Assembly (NCBI GenBank): GCA_900548705.1
Contig: URLF01000022.1
Location: 1-32,650, forward strand
Direction of reading: 5' to 3'
DNA from: an uncultured Porphyromonadaceae bacterium
GTDB lineage: Bacteria > Bacteroidota > Bacteroidia > Bacteroidales > Muribaculaceae
DNA length: 32,650 bases
A program made the translations under genes and the position numbers. This document shows, in pieces, positions 1-8,113 of this stretch (its first letter is position 1; the number at the start of each line of letters is the position of its first letter). A model generated the notes under the pieces. That model did not search any database, was not told the DNA's origin, and saw only the letters and a program-made list of their open reading frames with translations.

Positions 1-1657
1 GCCGGCGTACGCCTACCACGGGGAGCCCATCTCCCCGGACGAGGACATGCGCTCTGTGACCTTCTCCCTGCTGATTGACGGCCACACCGCCGACGAGGCG
101 GCGGTGAGCGTCCAGACCGACGCCACGGCCCTCGCCTCGGAGTACCGCGCCTCGCTTGAGGTCACCGAGAAGGCGATAGAGGCCCAGGCCACCAAGACCA
201 ACATCCTGGAGCAGCAGACCGCGAGCCTGCGGGTGACCGCATCCAACATATCGAGCAAGGTGGGCCGGATAAGCGCGAACCTCATCAGGACAACTCCCGG
301 GATGTGGGACAACCCATCCCAGTCTTTCCGCGTCGATGACGGGGAAGGCGGCTTCTCCGCCCAACAGGCCGCCGACCTCGACTCCGTCTGGCAGACGTTC
401 CGCTGCCCAATGGACACCTCGCGTTTCAAGCCGTCCACCGACTACATCCTGTCGCTTGACGCCTGTTTCCAGACCGAGGACGAGGAGTCGGTGGTCTCCC
501 AGGGGAAGATGGCGTTCCGCGCCTCGGTGTCCGACGCGACCCAGCAGGTGTTCCTCTGCCCGTGGGCCGTCCCGGACGTGACCACTTACACCCCCGGCGA
601 GGAGACGCCGCTGCGGTTCCGCCTGCAGACACCCGCCGTGCTGCCCACCCGGAAGATGTTCCTCCAGTTCATCATCCGCGACTGGGAGGACCGCACGGAG
701 CCTGTCGGGCTCTCCTTCCTCCGGATAAAGCTGGAGGAGGGGACGGTGGCCACCCCGTGGGTCCCGGCGGACAAGGATTTGGAGAGCATCATCGACCAGC
801 AGGCCGGGCAGATAGCCCTGTCGGTCAAGGTCGACGGCGAGGAACGCGCCGGGCTGACGCTCGACCGGGAGGAGGGCGTCACGCTCCAGGCCGACAAGGT
901 CAGGATAAAGAACGGCGACCTGCTGGCCGCGCTGTTCACCAACGGCATACTCAACGCCGACCTCGTGGAGGTCAACAGGCTCGCCACCAAGGCCGACGGG
1001 AAGACACGCGTGACCATCGGGGAGTTCAACGACGCCTTCATCCGCTTCTACCACGATGACGGCGTGACCCTCGCCCTCAAGCTCGGGCTGGACTATGTCA
1101 GCCTCGAGGAGGGCGCGACCGTGACACCGTCGTTGTCCCCAGCCGCCGACAAGGCCGGGGATGGGGACACGGCCCGCGCCGCCGTGCAGGACGCGACCGT
1201 GATTCCCATATTCAGGAAAGGGAAACCGGCGGTGGCCCAGGTGTTCGACGAGGAGGGCGTGCTGACCTGGGTGCTGTTCCTCGACGGCCCCGTCACCCCC
1301 GACACGCAGCCCTACTCCTGGCGGACATACTCCCTTGTCAGGGAGACCGCGGCCAACCAGGCGGCCATCAGGCGCAGGGACACGCTGAAAGCGGAGGAAT
1401 ACTGGCAGTTCAAGGTCAGGGACGGCGTGTCAGGCGATTACACCCAGTACCGCAACAAGCTCTTCACGAGGAAGATGTCAGACACGGACTTCACCGCCGC
1501 CGCGTATTACTACGCCCCGGACGGACGGTACTTCTTCCCGGCCCCGGAGCTGCAGCCCGCGACCGTCACCAACCCGCAGGAGGTCTGGATTCGCAGGTAT
1601 CACGACGTGAAGTCCGGAGTCCTGTCATCAATCGGAAGCATAACCCTCGAAAACTGA
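1..1657 (+). CDS. Prophage tail/baseplate-type protein, 5' end outside the window
   Basis: The reading frame is open from the first bases, so the ATG at 47 is probably internal and the true start lies upstream; about 551 residues are visible. The N-terminal visible part (Thr/Ala/Glu-rich, roughly residues 35-90) looks helical or coiled coil. It is followed by a beta-rich domain with a carbohydrate-binding-like look (segment around WDNPSQSFRVDDGEGGF) and then a region of the type 'LQADKVRIKNGDLLAALFTNG', common in tail-tip and host-specificity proteins of siphoviruses and Bacteroidetes prophages. The C-terminus (about the last 110 residues) has a separate domain rich in Tyr and Trp. The next gene starts 5 bp downstream, consistent with a virion operon. 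I infer a structural role at the tail tip or fibre. No enzymatic motif is visible, and the exact family cannot be named from sequence reading alone. Confidence 0.7.
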   Translation, partial: PAYAYHGEPISPDEDMRSVTFSLLIDGHTADEAAVSVQTDATALASEYRASLEVTEKAIEAQATKTNILEQQTASLRVTASNISSKVGRISANLIRTTPGMWDNPSQSFRVDDGEGGFSAQQAADLDSVWQTFRCPMDTSRFKPSTDYILSLDACFQTEDEESVVSQGKMAFRASVSDATQQVFLCPWAVPDVTTYTPGEETPLRFRLQTPAVLPTRKMFLQFIIRDWEDRTEPVGLSFLRIKLEEGTVATPWVPADKDLESIIDQQAGQIALSVKVDGEERAGLTLDREEGVTLQADKVRIKNGDLLAALFTNGILNADLVEVNRLATKADGKTRVTIGEFNDAFIRFYHDDGVTLALKLGLDYVSLEEGATVTPSLSPAADKAGDGDTARAAVQDATVIPIFRKGKPAVAQVFDEEGVLTWVLFLDGPVTPDTQPYSWRTYSLVRETAANQAAIRRRDTLKAEEYWQFKVRDGVSGDYTQYRNKLFTRKMSDTDFTAAAYYYAPDGRYFFPAPELQPATVTNPQEVWIRRYHDVKSGVLSSIGSITLEN

Positions 1658-1662
1658 GACAT

Positions 1663-3051
1663 ATGGGAAAACCAACAGACATACCGGTATATTACAAAAG
1701 CGACTTCGACTTCATTCTGCAGGTTTTTGACAAGACGGGCAAGGAAGTCTTTGTGGGGGATATGGATTTCATAGCCAGTTTCCGGACCTTTTCGCTGACG
1801 CGGCCCTTCGTGGCCTCCCGCGAAAGAGGGCAGCTGAGCAATTGCTTCGTTGAACCGGATGGCCGCATCCATGTGGTGGCCAAAGACCACGGACTGCCCC
1901 CTGGGCAACTGAAATGCGAGCTTCTGGTAAGGATACCCGACAGCATATACCCCGACGGTATGCGCAAGGACTTCACGCCCGGCCCTGTCGGGATATGCCT
2001 GACCGAGGATGCTGGGGGACCGGCCATGCCGCTGAAAGCCCGTCTCACGACAATATGGGTGAATGCCGGGACAAATGGCGCGCTCCCTTTCGTGTTCGAG
2101 GAGAAACACAAGGACTCCGATATGGAGACTGTTTACTATGACCGGGGTACAGGCGTGTTCTATCGGGGCGGAGAGGTTATTCCGGCGTCAGAGGGAACTT
2201 ACAACGAGACTGCCATTGATGGTATGACCCGGGCTTCCACAACTTCCGAGTTCCGGTGCGGCCAGACCGTCTACAGGCATACCGGCAGGGAACTTGTCAA
2301 CACAGCCATAGAACGTAATCCCAATCAGCGGCTCGTCCATCATGTTCCAACGCTGTCTGCCCATCCCGGGCTTGCATATCTCGACAGGGGTTTCATAAAT
2401 GTCACCGGGTTGTCAGGACTTTCGACGGTCCCACGCAAGGTGTCGCTCAGGAACATGTGGTTCGCGGATGATGGGTGGCGTGTGCCATTGTCCGACCTCA
2501 CTGTGCATTGTAGAGGAGTTGAAGCCCACATCGAGGGGGACGACCTCATCCTTGAGGCTGGGGATGGATATGATGGCAATAGTCGCTGTGGCTTCGTGCA
2601 ACTGGAGTTCGGATTGAACGGCACAAACACTTTCATCGGGGTCAGGTACACATCTGGTGGCGACAAAATCTTCTACAGGGCGCACGGGGTGTTTCCCGTA
2701 TGTCATCCAATGCCTACTACTGTCTGCGAGGCAGCGCGTTTATTTGAGATAAATCGGGGTAATGGCTATTGTTTCAGTCTGATTCAAAGAGATTTTAGCG
2801 GAGGCACGCGCATTGAGGTATGGAAAAGGGCAAACGTCCTGGTCGGGGCACCGGATGATGAAGGTGCCCGTCAACGTTGTCAGCAATGGAGGTGGCGCAA
2901 AATCGGCGAGAAAGGAACAAGCATACATGGCAAGACCTGCCTGCTGAGGGTGTCCAGGCGCGTCGGTGGCGTGTGGTCGGACTGGGCGTATTTCCACGTC
3001 ACCCCCTTTGCACCGGTGAATATCAGGAAAAGCCGCCAGAGAAGGACATAA
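1663..3051 (+). CDS. Prophage virion protein, probably tail or baseplate associated
   Basis: This 462-residue protein follows the tail protein by 5 bp and is read in the same direction, so it is probably co-transcribed. The first about 140 residues (starting MGKPTDIPVYYKSDFDFILQ) resemble the small beta-sandwich modules at the N-terminus of phage baseplate or receptor-binding proteins in Bacteroidetes prophages; this is a resemblance, not a firm family call. The middle (about 140-230) looks like a linker rich in Thr, Gly and Asn. The C-terminal half is a beta-rich domain with several Trp and Cys residues, ending in a basic tail (NIRKSRQRRT). No catalytic motif or signal peptide is visible. 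Base composition is somewhat less GC-rich and codon choice more mixed than in the neighbouring phage genes, which may mark a module acquired from another phage. Confidence 0.65.
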   Translation: MGKPTDIPVYYKSDFDFILQVFDKTGKEVFVGDMDFIASFRTFSLTRPFVASRERGQLSNCFVEPDGRIHVVAKDHGLPPGQLKCELLVRIPDSIYPDGMRKDFTPGPVGICLTEDAGGPAMPLKARLTTIWVNAGTNGALPFVFEEKHKDSDMETVYYDRGTGVFYRGGEVIPASEGTYNETAIDGMTRASTTSEFRCGQTVYRHTGRELVNTAIERNPNQRLVHHVPTLSAHPGLAYLDRGFINVTGLSGLSTVPRKVSLRNMWFADDGWRVPLSDLTVHCRGVEAHIEGDDLILEAGDGYDGNSRCGFVQLEFGLNGTNTFIGVRYTSGGDKIFYRAHGVFPVCHPMPTTVCEAARLFEINRGNGYCFSLIQRDFSGGTRIEVWKRANVLVGAPDDEGARQRCQQWRWRKIGEKGTSIHGKTCLLRVSRRVGGVWSDWAYFHVTPFAPVNIRKSRQRRT

Positions 3052-3150
3052 AAAAGCCGGGGCCTCTTCCGCCGGTCGCAAACGCAGACAGCCAGGAAGT
3101 GGGCCTCGACATCACAAAATTAGTAAAAAACAACCAAACCACCAAACATA

Positions 3151-4551
3151 ATGAACGAAAATGCAGCAGGCATGGGTACTCGTCAGCTCCGGGAGCGACT
3201 TGCGGCCCTGGAGGATGCCCCGGCGCGACTCCAGTGGGAGCTGACCGGAAAGCCCTCACTCATATCGCGGTTGGTGCCCATCGGCTACCGCACCGAGGAT
3301 GCCGCCGGACTCGTGTCCGGCTTCGGCAGGCCGGATGCCGAGTCCAAGGTGGCCCTGCGCGAGGAGCTGTCCACCCTCGGCTACACCCACGTCGAGATTG
3401 AGGAGTGCGTCGAGGACGTGCCGGACATCCGGCAGGAGGACATCGACTACGCCAGGGAAATCCTCGCCGCGTGGAACCCGGAGACCACGGCGTTGAACAA
3501 GACGTGGAATGGCGATACCCGGCTCGTCGTGTTCCCCAAGATTGACACCTCCAATGTCAAGAGCATCAACGCGGCGTGGGGCGGTTGTCCTAATCTGCGG
3601 TATTTCCCGCTGATAGACACCTCAAAGGTGACCACCGCGACCGCGGCGTTTTATGACGGCACCGACACGCGCAGCAAACTGAGACGCCTCCCGGCCTTTG
3701 ACTTCTCGTCACTGACCGGCGGCAACGGCGGGATGCTCTCCTATCACCCTGAGCTGGAGATTCTGCCGCACCTCGATTTCCCGAAGTGCAAGTCCTTCAT
3801 GAACTCATTCCGGGATAATTACAAGCTGACCGGCATTGATTTCTCCTTCATCGACACGGCCACTTTCGACCAGACGTTCTGCGGTATGGCGATAACGGCC
3901 CCCGTGGTAACCGACTTCAAGTCAAGCGCATCAATACAACGCATCTACACCAGTTGTCCAGTCCTGGACCCTGATTTCAGCCCGTACACATTCAAAAGCG
4001 CCGCGCCGAAGGTCAATCTGTGCGGACTGTTTTTCATAACCCGTGTCTCGGCGTTGCCCAAGCTCGAGTTCAACAACGTTTCCGATCTGTCGTATTTCCT
4101 CGCGTGGTCGGAAAAAGTCCCCAGAGTGATACCGGATATGTCGATGTGGACTGGAGTCACCACCTTTGAGCGATTCCTGCTCACTGACGACACGGCTTCG
4201 ACCGAGCGCATCGAGGGGCTTAACTTCGTGTCTGTGACAAACGCCACAACCCTCCTGTATGCAAGCTCGTCCCCGTATTATTTCCCCAACCTGCGGTACA
4301 TCCGCATCCTGAACCTCGGCAAGGGGAGCTGCGCCACCTACGACTTCACCCACGCCCGCTACTGGGGCGAGGACACCCCGGAGCATCCGGACGCGCGGAA
4401 GTCACTCGTCGACACCCTGCTCACCGACTCTTACGACCGAGCCGCGGCGGGGAAGTCGCCCATCACCGTGAGGCTGTACTCCACCGTTAAGAACCGCCTG
4501 ACCGCCGAGGAGAGGGCCGCGATAACCGCCAAGGGCATCACCCTGGCATAA
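3151..4551 (+). CDS. Phage tail-fibre-like protein with BspA/DUF285-type leucine-rich repeats
   Basis: The 466-residue product has an N-terminal helical region (about 1-110, rich in Arg, Glu and Ala) that could attach to the virion. From about 110 to 400 it carries irregular repeats of the BspA/DUF285 kind, recognisable by units such as 'FPKIDTSNVKSINAAW', 'YFPLIDTSKVTTATAAF' and 'FDFSSLTGG'. The last about 50 residues (ending RAAITAKGITLA) match in layout the end of the neighbouring tail protein at 4834-5916. BspA-like repeats in surface proteins of Bacteroidetes bind host or bacterial surfaces; in a phage they most likely form the receptor-binding part (inference). There is a 99-bp A-rich leader upstream with no Shine-Dalgarno sequence, as usual for this phylum. 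Confidence 0.75.
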   Translation: MNENAAGMGTRQLRERLAALEDAPARLQWELTGKPSLISRLVPIGYRTEDAAGLVSGFGRPDAESKVALREELSTLGYTHVEIEECVEDVPDIRQEDIDYAREILAAWNPETTALNKTWNGDTRLVVFPKIDTSNVKSINAAWGGCPNLRYFPLIDTSKVTTATAAFYDGTDTRSKLRRLPAFDFSSLTGGNGGMLSYHPELEILPHLDFPKCKSFMNSFRDNYKLTGIDFSFIDTATFDQTFCGMAITAPVVTDFKSSASIQRIYTSCPVLDPDFSPYTFKSAAPKVNLCGLFFITRVSALPKLEFNNVSDLSYFLAWSEKVPRVIPDMSMWTGVTTFERFLLTDDTASTERIEGLNFVSVTNATTLLYASSSPYYFPNLRYIRILNLGKGSCATYDFTHARYWGEDTPEHPDARKSLVDTLLTDSYDRAAAGKSPITVRLYSTVKNRLTAEERAAITAKGITLA

Positions 4552-4577
4552 AACAAAACCATCAGACACCAATACAT

Positions 4578-4844
4578 ATGACACAGACAGACTACACCAC
4601 CCGCGTCCTCCACGCCGACGAGGGGCATTTCCTGACACAGGCCGGGGAGGTCCCCGTCCCTGACCGCGCCGTGACCGAGACCGTCTACCTCGCGGCCACA
4701 GACTCGCCCGACAACTGGCGCGAGATAACCGCCGACGAGGCCGAAGCCATCCTCGAGGCCCAGCGCGAGGCGGCAGAGGCGGCCATCCCCGGGGACATCA
4801 AGGCGACATTGACAACCTCAGACGACAACGCCGATGGAGACTGA
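4578..4844 (+). CDS. Small acidic prophage protein
   Basis: An 88-residue acidic protein between two tail-fibre-like genes. Its stop overlaps the start of the next gene by 11 bp, which suggests translational coupling. The sequence has a short beta-type N-terminus (MTQTDYTTRVLHADEGHFLT) and a helical, Glu/Ala-rich segment (about residues 50-72), ending in a run of Asp and Asn. No transmembrane segment or known motif is visible, which argues against a holin. By position it could be a tail-fibre assembly chaperone or a small structural protein; this is inference from context only. Confidence 0.6.
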   Translation: MTQTDYTTRVLHADEGHFLTQAGEVPVPDRAVTETVYLAATDSPDNWREITADEAEAILEAQREAAEAAIPGDIKATLTTSDDNADGD

Positions 4845-5916
4845 CACCGCACGCGCACTGCCGTCGCACGGCATATTCACCTGCGCCCTCCCCGACGGCC
4901 TGAGATATGTCAGCGCGGGGGACCTGCAGGACTCCTTCCTCGCTGAACCCGTCATCAGGATAGAGGCCCTGGAACGGAAACTCGACACGCTGCTTGAGAC
5001 CGACGACTCCTCCGCCATCGAGAACTTCCGGGAGATACTGGGGTTCCTCGAGGGGCTGACCGACGACGAGAGGCTGACCGCGCGGCTGGCCGACATCGGG
5101 AGCAGGCTTGACGACCTGTCAGACACCATCAGCTCCAAGCAGGACGCGCTGGAGACATCCCCCGACCTGACGCTCACTGACGGCCACATCCTGTCCCTGA
5201 CAGACCTCGCGAAGGCACACCTGTTCTGCGACCTGTTCAACCAGGCGGCAGGCGAACACGGCCACGCCGAGGTGGTGGACGGTGTCTTCTCCTGCATGCT
5301 TAACGGGCTTGAGCTGACCTACGGGGAGGCGGTGGAGATTTACATGGCGGGAGGGCCGGACAGCATCGCCTGCGCCGGGAAATACGCGATGACGCATATA
5401 AGGACGCATCTTCCCCCGAGGCTTTACTCCGGCAACAACTACACCGCTGCCCCTAAAATCAACGGCAACTTCATGTTCTACCGCATGGACGACCTCGAAG
5501 TGGCCAACCTGAGCGGTCTCGGGATTGAGAATGTGTACTGCATGTTCCAATATTGCCCCAAGCTCCGCGAGATAATCGGCGTGTTCTCCATGCTCGACAC
5601 CCGTGGCGAGCGCAGCAACATGTTCGCCCATTGTACTGAACTTGTCGAGTTCAGGGTGACACAGATGAACAAGGACATGAGCCTTGAATGGTGCCCGAAA
5701 ATATCACTCGCGACACTCGTGTACATGGTGAAGAACAGGCAGACCATCAATCAACCGGCGTTCACCGTCACAGTCCACCCCGATGTCTACGCCAAGCTCA
5801 CCGGCGACACCACCAACGAGGCTGCCGCCGCCCTTACGGAGGAGGAGCTGGCCAAGTGGGGGCAGCTGCTGTCGGACGCGGCTGAGAAAGAAATCACATT
5901 CACCATACCAAGCTGA
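4834..5916 (+). CDS. Phage tail-fibre-like protein with coiled coil and BspA-like C-terminal module
   Basis: The 360-residue product starts with a short beta region and then a long heptad-rich segment (about residues 45-108, including 'IEALERKLDTLLE' and 'IGSRLDDLSDTISSKQDALE'), typical of a trimeric fibre stalk. After about residue 190 it has BspA-like repeat units ('MDDLEVANLSGLGIENVYCMF', 'CPKLREIIGVF', 'CTELVEFRVTQM'), a conserved-looking closing segment around 'LVYMVKNRQTI', and a C-terminus ending KEITFTIPS. The same end architecture occurs in Bacteroidetes phage fibres and in the protein at 3151-4551. Receptor binding is the likely role (inference). It overlaps the upstream small gene by 11 bp and lies 8 bp before the next gene. 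Confidence 0.72.
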   Translation: METDTARALPSHGIFTCALPDGLRYVSAGDLQDSFLAEPVIRIEALERKLDTLLETDDSSAIENFREILGFLEGLTDDERLTARLADIGSRLDDLSDTISSKQDALETSPDLTLTDGHILSLTDLAKAHLFCDLFNQAAGEHGHAEVVDGVFSCMLNGLELTYGEAVEIYMAGGPDSIACAGKYAMTHIRTHLPPRLYSGNNYTAAPKINGNFMFYRMDDLEVANLSGLGIENVYCMFQYCPKLREIIGVFSMLDTRGERSNMFAHCTELVEFRVTQMNKDMSLEWCPKISLATLVYMVKNRQTINQPAFTVTVHPDVYAKLTGDTTNEAAAALTEEELAKWGQLLSDAAEKEITFTIPS

Positions 5917-5924
5917 CAACCACT

Positions 5925-6305
5925 ATGGAGACAAGAGAACTGACAAACGGAATGATTGAGCTGGTGGCCGCTCCCGGGAAATGGCTGCGCCTGAAAGACT
6001 CCGAGACATACGCCCCGAGGGTCCCCGTGAGGACCGGGGAAGCGGCGCGGTGGGAGGAAGTGGATTCCCGACCGTCCTACTCCGAGACCGAGTACAAGGC
6101 GAAGGTGGAGGAGCTGATACGCGAACGCTACACGGTGTCCGACGAGTTCGCCCTGATAAACAACGTGATGACAGCCCCCACCGAGGCCACGCGGGAGGAA
6201 TACGCCCGCTACCAGCAGTACCGCGAGGAGTGCAAACGCCGCGCCAAGGAGACGCTGGCCGCACAAGCAAGCGACAGAAAGGAGGTGGGAGATGGCCAAC
6301 TTTGA
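5925..6305 (+). CDS. Small prophage protein of unknown function
   Basis: A 126-residue protein, hydrophilic and charged. The N-terminal third looks beta-rich (WLRLKDSETYAPRV) and the C-terminal half is helical (SETEYKAKVEELIRERYTVS; EEYARYQQYREECKRRAKET). Proteins of this general layout are common beside tail-fibre genes in Bacteroidetes prophages, but no named family is recognised here. The end of the gene contains the strong ribosome-binding site of the downstream endolysin and overlaps its start by 14 bp, so the two are probably translated in a coupled way. Confidence 0.62.
   Translation: METRELTNGMIELVAAPGKWLRLKDSETYAPRVPVRTGEAARWEEVDSRPSYSETEYKAKVEELIRERYTVSDEFALINNVMTAPTEATREEYARYQQYREECKRRAKETLAAQASDRKEVGDGQL
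6278..6286 (+). promoter_or_regulatory. Near-perfect Shine-Dalgarno sequence of the endolysin gene
   Basis: AAAGGAGGT lies 5 bp before the ATG at 6292 and is a full match to the usual 16S rRNA anti-Shine-Dalgarno core. Most starts in this window lack any such sequence, as is known for Bacteroidetes, so this site stands out and fixes the endolysin start. Confidence 0.75.
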
Positions 6306-6891
6306 GAACCTGATTCCCTTCATCCTGCATTTCGAGGTGGGGCTGCCGACGGAACACCTCTCCCTGCCCCCTGAGAAGATGTTCGCCAAGGCAAAGGAGA
6401 TGAAGAACGCCTACGCGGTCGTGGCCGGGGACGCGGGAGGCCCGACCATGTGCGGTGTCACCCTCTCGACATATGCTGCCTACCGCCGCCACAAGGGTAT
6501 CATCTCGACCACCACCTCCCACCTCAAAGGGATGCCATACGCCGACTGGCTCGACATCCTCAAAGGCATGTTCTGGGACAAGTGGCAAGCTGACCGAATT
6601 AACGACCAGTCGGTGGCCAATATGCTCGTGGATTTCGTGTGGCATTCAGGCACGAACGGCATAAAGGTGCCACAGCGGACGCTCGGGGTGACGGCTGACG
6701 GGGTTGTCGGCCCCGCGACACTTTCGGCGGTCAACAAGGCCGATTCCCGCGCATTATTCGCCAAACTCAAAACCGCCCGTCTGGATTTCCTTGAGGGAAT
6801 CGTCAGGCGCAATCCCTCGCAGGCAAAGTTCCTCAAAGGCTGGCGTAACCGCGTCAATGCAATTGTCTATGGAGGATTCAACTATGGATAA
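6292..6891 (+). CDS. Phage endolysin, GH108-type N-acetylmuramidase with peptidoglycan-binding domain
   Basis: The 199-residue protein matches the glycoside hydrolase 108 / 'secretion activator' lysozyme family in length and layout. Near the N-terminus FILHFEVG places a candidate catalytic Glu at residue 15, and 'GDAGGPTMCGVTLSTY' (about residues 46-61) corresponds to the family's conserved 'GG-T--GIT' region. The C-terminal half ('QRTLGVTADGVVGPATLSAV', then a helical end) matches the PG_binding_3 domain. It would cut the glycan strand of peptidoglycan at host lysis. There is no signal peptide, so release would depend on a holin; none is seen in the window. It is the last phage gene before a terminator and the putative phage end. 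Confidence 0.88.
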   Translation: MANFENLIPFILHFEVGLPTEHLSLPPEKMFAKAKEMKNAYAVVAGDAGGPTMCGVTLSTYAAYRRHKGIISTTTSHLKGMPYADWLDILKGMFWDKWQADRINDQSVANMLVDFVWHSGTNGIKVPQRTLGVTADGVVGPATLSAVNKADSRALFAKLKTARLDFLEGIVRRNPSQAKFLKGWRNRVNAIVYGGFNYG

Positions 6892-6912
6892 GCCCTGACT
6901 TTATAGTCAACA

Positions 6913-6961
6913 AAAACATCACCCCATCTTCCTGTAGTTAGAATGCGTGGGGTGATGTTTT
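6913..6961 (+). terminator. Rho-independent terminator after the prophage late genes
   Basis: A perfect 14-bp inverted repeat (AAAACATCACCCCA at 6913-6926 against 6948-6961) encloses a 21-nt loop and ends in TTTT. It lies 21 bp after the endolysin stop codon. Confidence 0.75.
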
Positions 6962-6970
6962 ATGATACGT

Positions 6971-7023
6971 TTCGTTTTGTATTAGGTATCACTTCGTTTT
7001 AAAGTCCGGTAACATTTCGTTTT
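6971..7023 (+). repeat. Three TTCGTTTT direct repeats spaced 22-23 bp at the prophage edge
   Basis: TTCGTTTT occurs at 6971-6978, 6993-7000 and 7016-7023, giving periods of 22 and 23 bp, i.e. about two helical turns. The surrounding bases are partly shared: copies 2 and 3 read GTATCACTTCGTTTTAAAG and GTAACATTTCGTTTTGCGG. Between the last phage gene and host genes, such repeats fit protein-binding sites at a phage end. Mu's right end carries 22-bp MuA sites built on TTTCGCrTTT in the same orientation (established knowledge); arm sites of a tyrosine integrase are the alternative. The exact junction is not seen, and no CA terminus is found at the Mu-expected distance. Confidence 0.5.
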
Positions 7024-7074
7024 GCGGATTATAGATGGCGATTGGGATGATTTGAAGCTGATATGCGTGAAATG

Positions 7075-7118
7075 CAGCAATCCCGCAGCTGGAGGTGACT
7101 CCGGCTGCGGGATTGCTG
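7075..7118 (-). terminator. Strong hairpin, terminator of the FKBP gene cluster
   Basis: A perfect 15-bp stem (CAGCAATCCCGCAGC at 7075-7089 with 7104-7118) has a 14-nt loop. It lies 22 bp beyond the stop of the leftward FKBP lipoprotein gene and can act in both directions. Confidence 0.75.
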
Positions 7119-7139
7119 TGTTGAATCGTAAATGATGGA

Positions 7140-8048
7140 TTACTTCAGGGAACCGGGCTGGATGTCGGTTACTTCGATGTCGAAGACGAGGGTCTCGTTC
7201 GGGCCGATGAGGTTGCCGGCGCCTTCAAGTCCGTAGGCGAGTTCGCCGGGGATGATGACGGTCATCTTGCCACCCTTGGCCAGCATGGTCAGGGCCTCGT
7301 TGAAGCCGGGGATGAAGGCTGATGCGGAGGCGGTGTAAGGGGAATCCTTGGTCTCGTCGAATACGGTGCCGTCTACCTTCTTGCCTTTGTAGAAGATGGA
7401 AACCTTGTCGGTGGGCTGTACCTTTTCACCGGTTCCGGCGTTGTCAATCTTGTAGACGATTCCGCTGGGGGCTTTGGTGTAGCCATCCTTCAAGGCCTTG
7501 TCAGCGAATTCCTTGCCGGCCTCGATGTTCTTCTTGTTGTCGTCAGACTCGGCAAGACGCTTCTGCTCGATTTCGCGGGCACGCTCCTGGAGCTTCTGGT
7601 AAGCCTCCTGATAAGCGGCATAGTAGGTGTCGGCGCTTGCGAGGGAGTCCTTTTCATAAACCTCCTTGAAAGCCTTGTAGACTACCTTGGGATCAACGGG
7701 ATAACCGTAGTTCTGGGAAACGGCCATGATAGGCTGGAGGAGCTGGAGGCCGGTCTGCACACCCTGGTAGTAAGCCACGCGGGAGGTGTCGGACTCAAGG
7801 ACGGAACGGAGACCTGCGAGGAAGTCATCCTTCTTGAACTTGGCGAGCTCCTCGGGAGTCATGTTGGCCTTCATACGGGCGAAAGTGCTCTGCTGCTGTG
7901 CGCCTGCAAATTCGCCGAGGGTGGTTGCGAGGGTATCGGCGAAAGCCTTGTCCTCGCTCGAAGCTGACGACGAACCTTTGTCGCCGCATGAGGTGAGGGC
8001 GCCTGCGGTGAGGGCTGCCACTCCGAGAGAAATTAAAAGTTTTCTCAT
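7140..8048 (-). CDS. FKBP-type peptidyl-prolyl isomerase, lipoprotein
   Basis: The 302-residue product begins with a lipoprotein signal (MRKLLISLGVAALTAGALTSC); Cys21 in 'LTSC' would be lipidated. Residues about 33-150 form the helical FKBP N-terminal dimerisation domain, residues about 150-190 a long charged helix, and about 198-300 the FKBP catalytic domain, with 'VSIFYKGKKVDGTVFDETKD', 'FIPGFNEALTMLAKGGKMTV' and 'IPGELAYG' as family landmarks. It catalyses cis-trans isomerisation of prolyl bonds and assists folding in the cell envelope. It is the last of three FKBP genes read leftward; 65 bp separate it from the preceding one. The layout is the FkpA/FklB/Mip-like one. Confidence 0.93.
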   Translation of the reverse strand: MRKLLISLGVAALTAGALTSCGDKGSSSASSEDKAFADTLATTLGEFAGAQQQSTFARMKANMTPEELAKFKKDDFLAGLRSVLESDTSRVAYYQGVQTGLQLLQPIMAVSQNYGYPVDPKVVYKAFKEVYEKDSLASADTYYAAYQEAYQKLQERAREIEQKRLAESDDNKKNIEAGKEFADKALKDGYTKAPSGIVYKIDNAGTGEKVQPTDKVSIFYKGKKVDGTVFDETKDSPYTASASAFIPGFNEALTMLAKGGKMTVIIPGELAYGLEGAGNLIGPNETLVFDIEVTDIQPGSLK

Positions 8049-8113
8049 CTTGTTGTTGTGTAATTGATTTATATTGGATTATTATTCTCTGAATTTTGAA
8101 TACCCGTATAGGG

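Noticed and set aside
3151..5916. Diversity-generating retroelement variable region in the tail genes
   Set aside because: No template repeat, reverse transcriptase or near-identical repeat pair is visible in the window.
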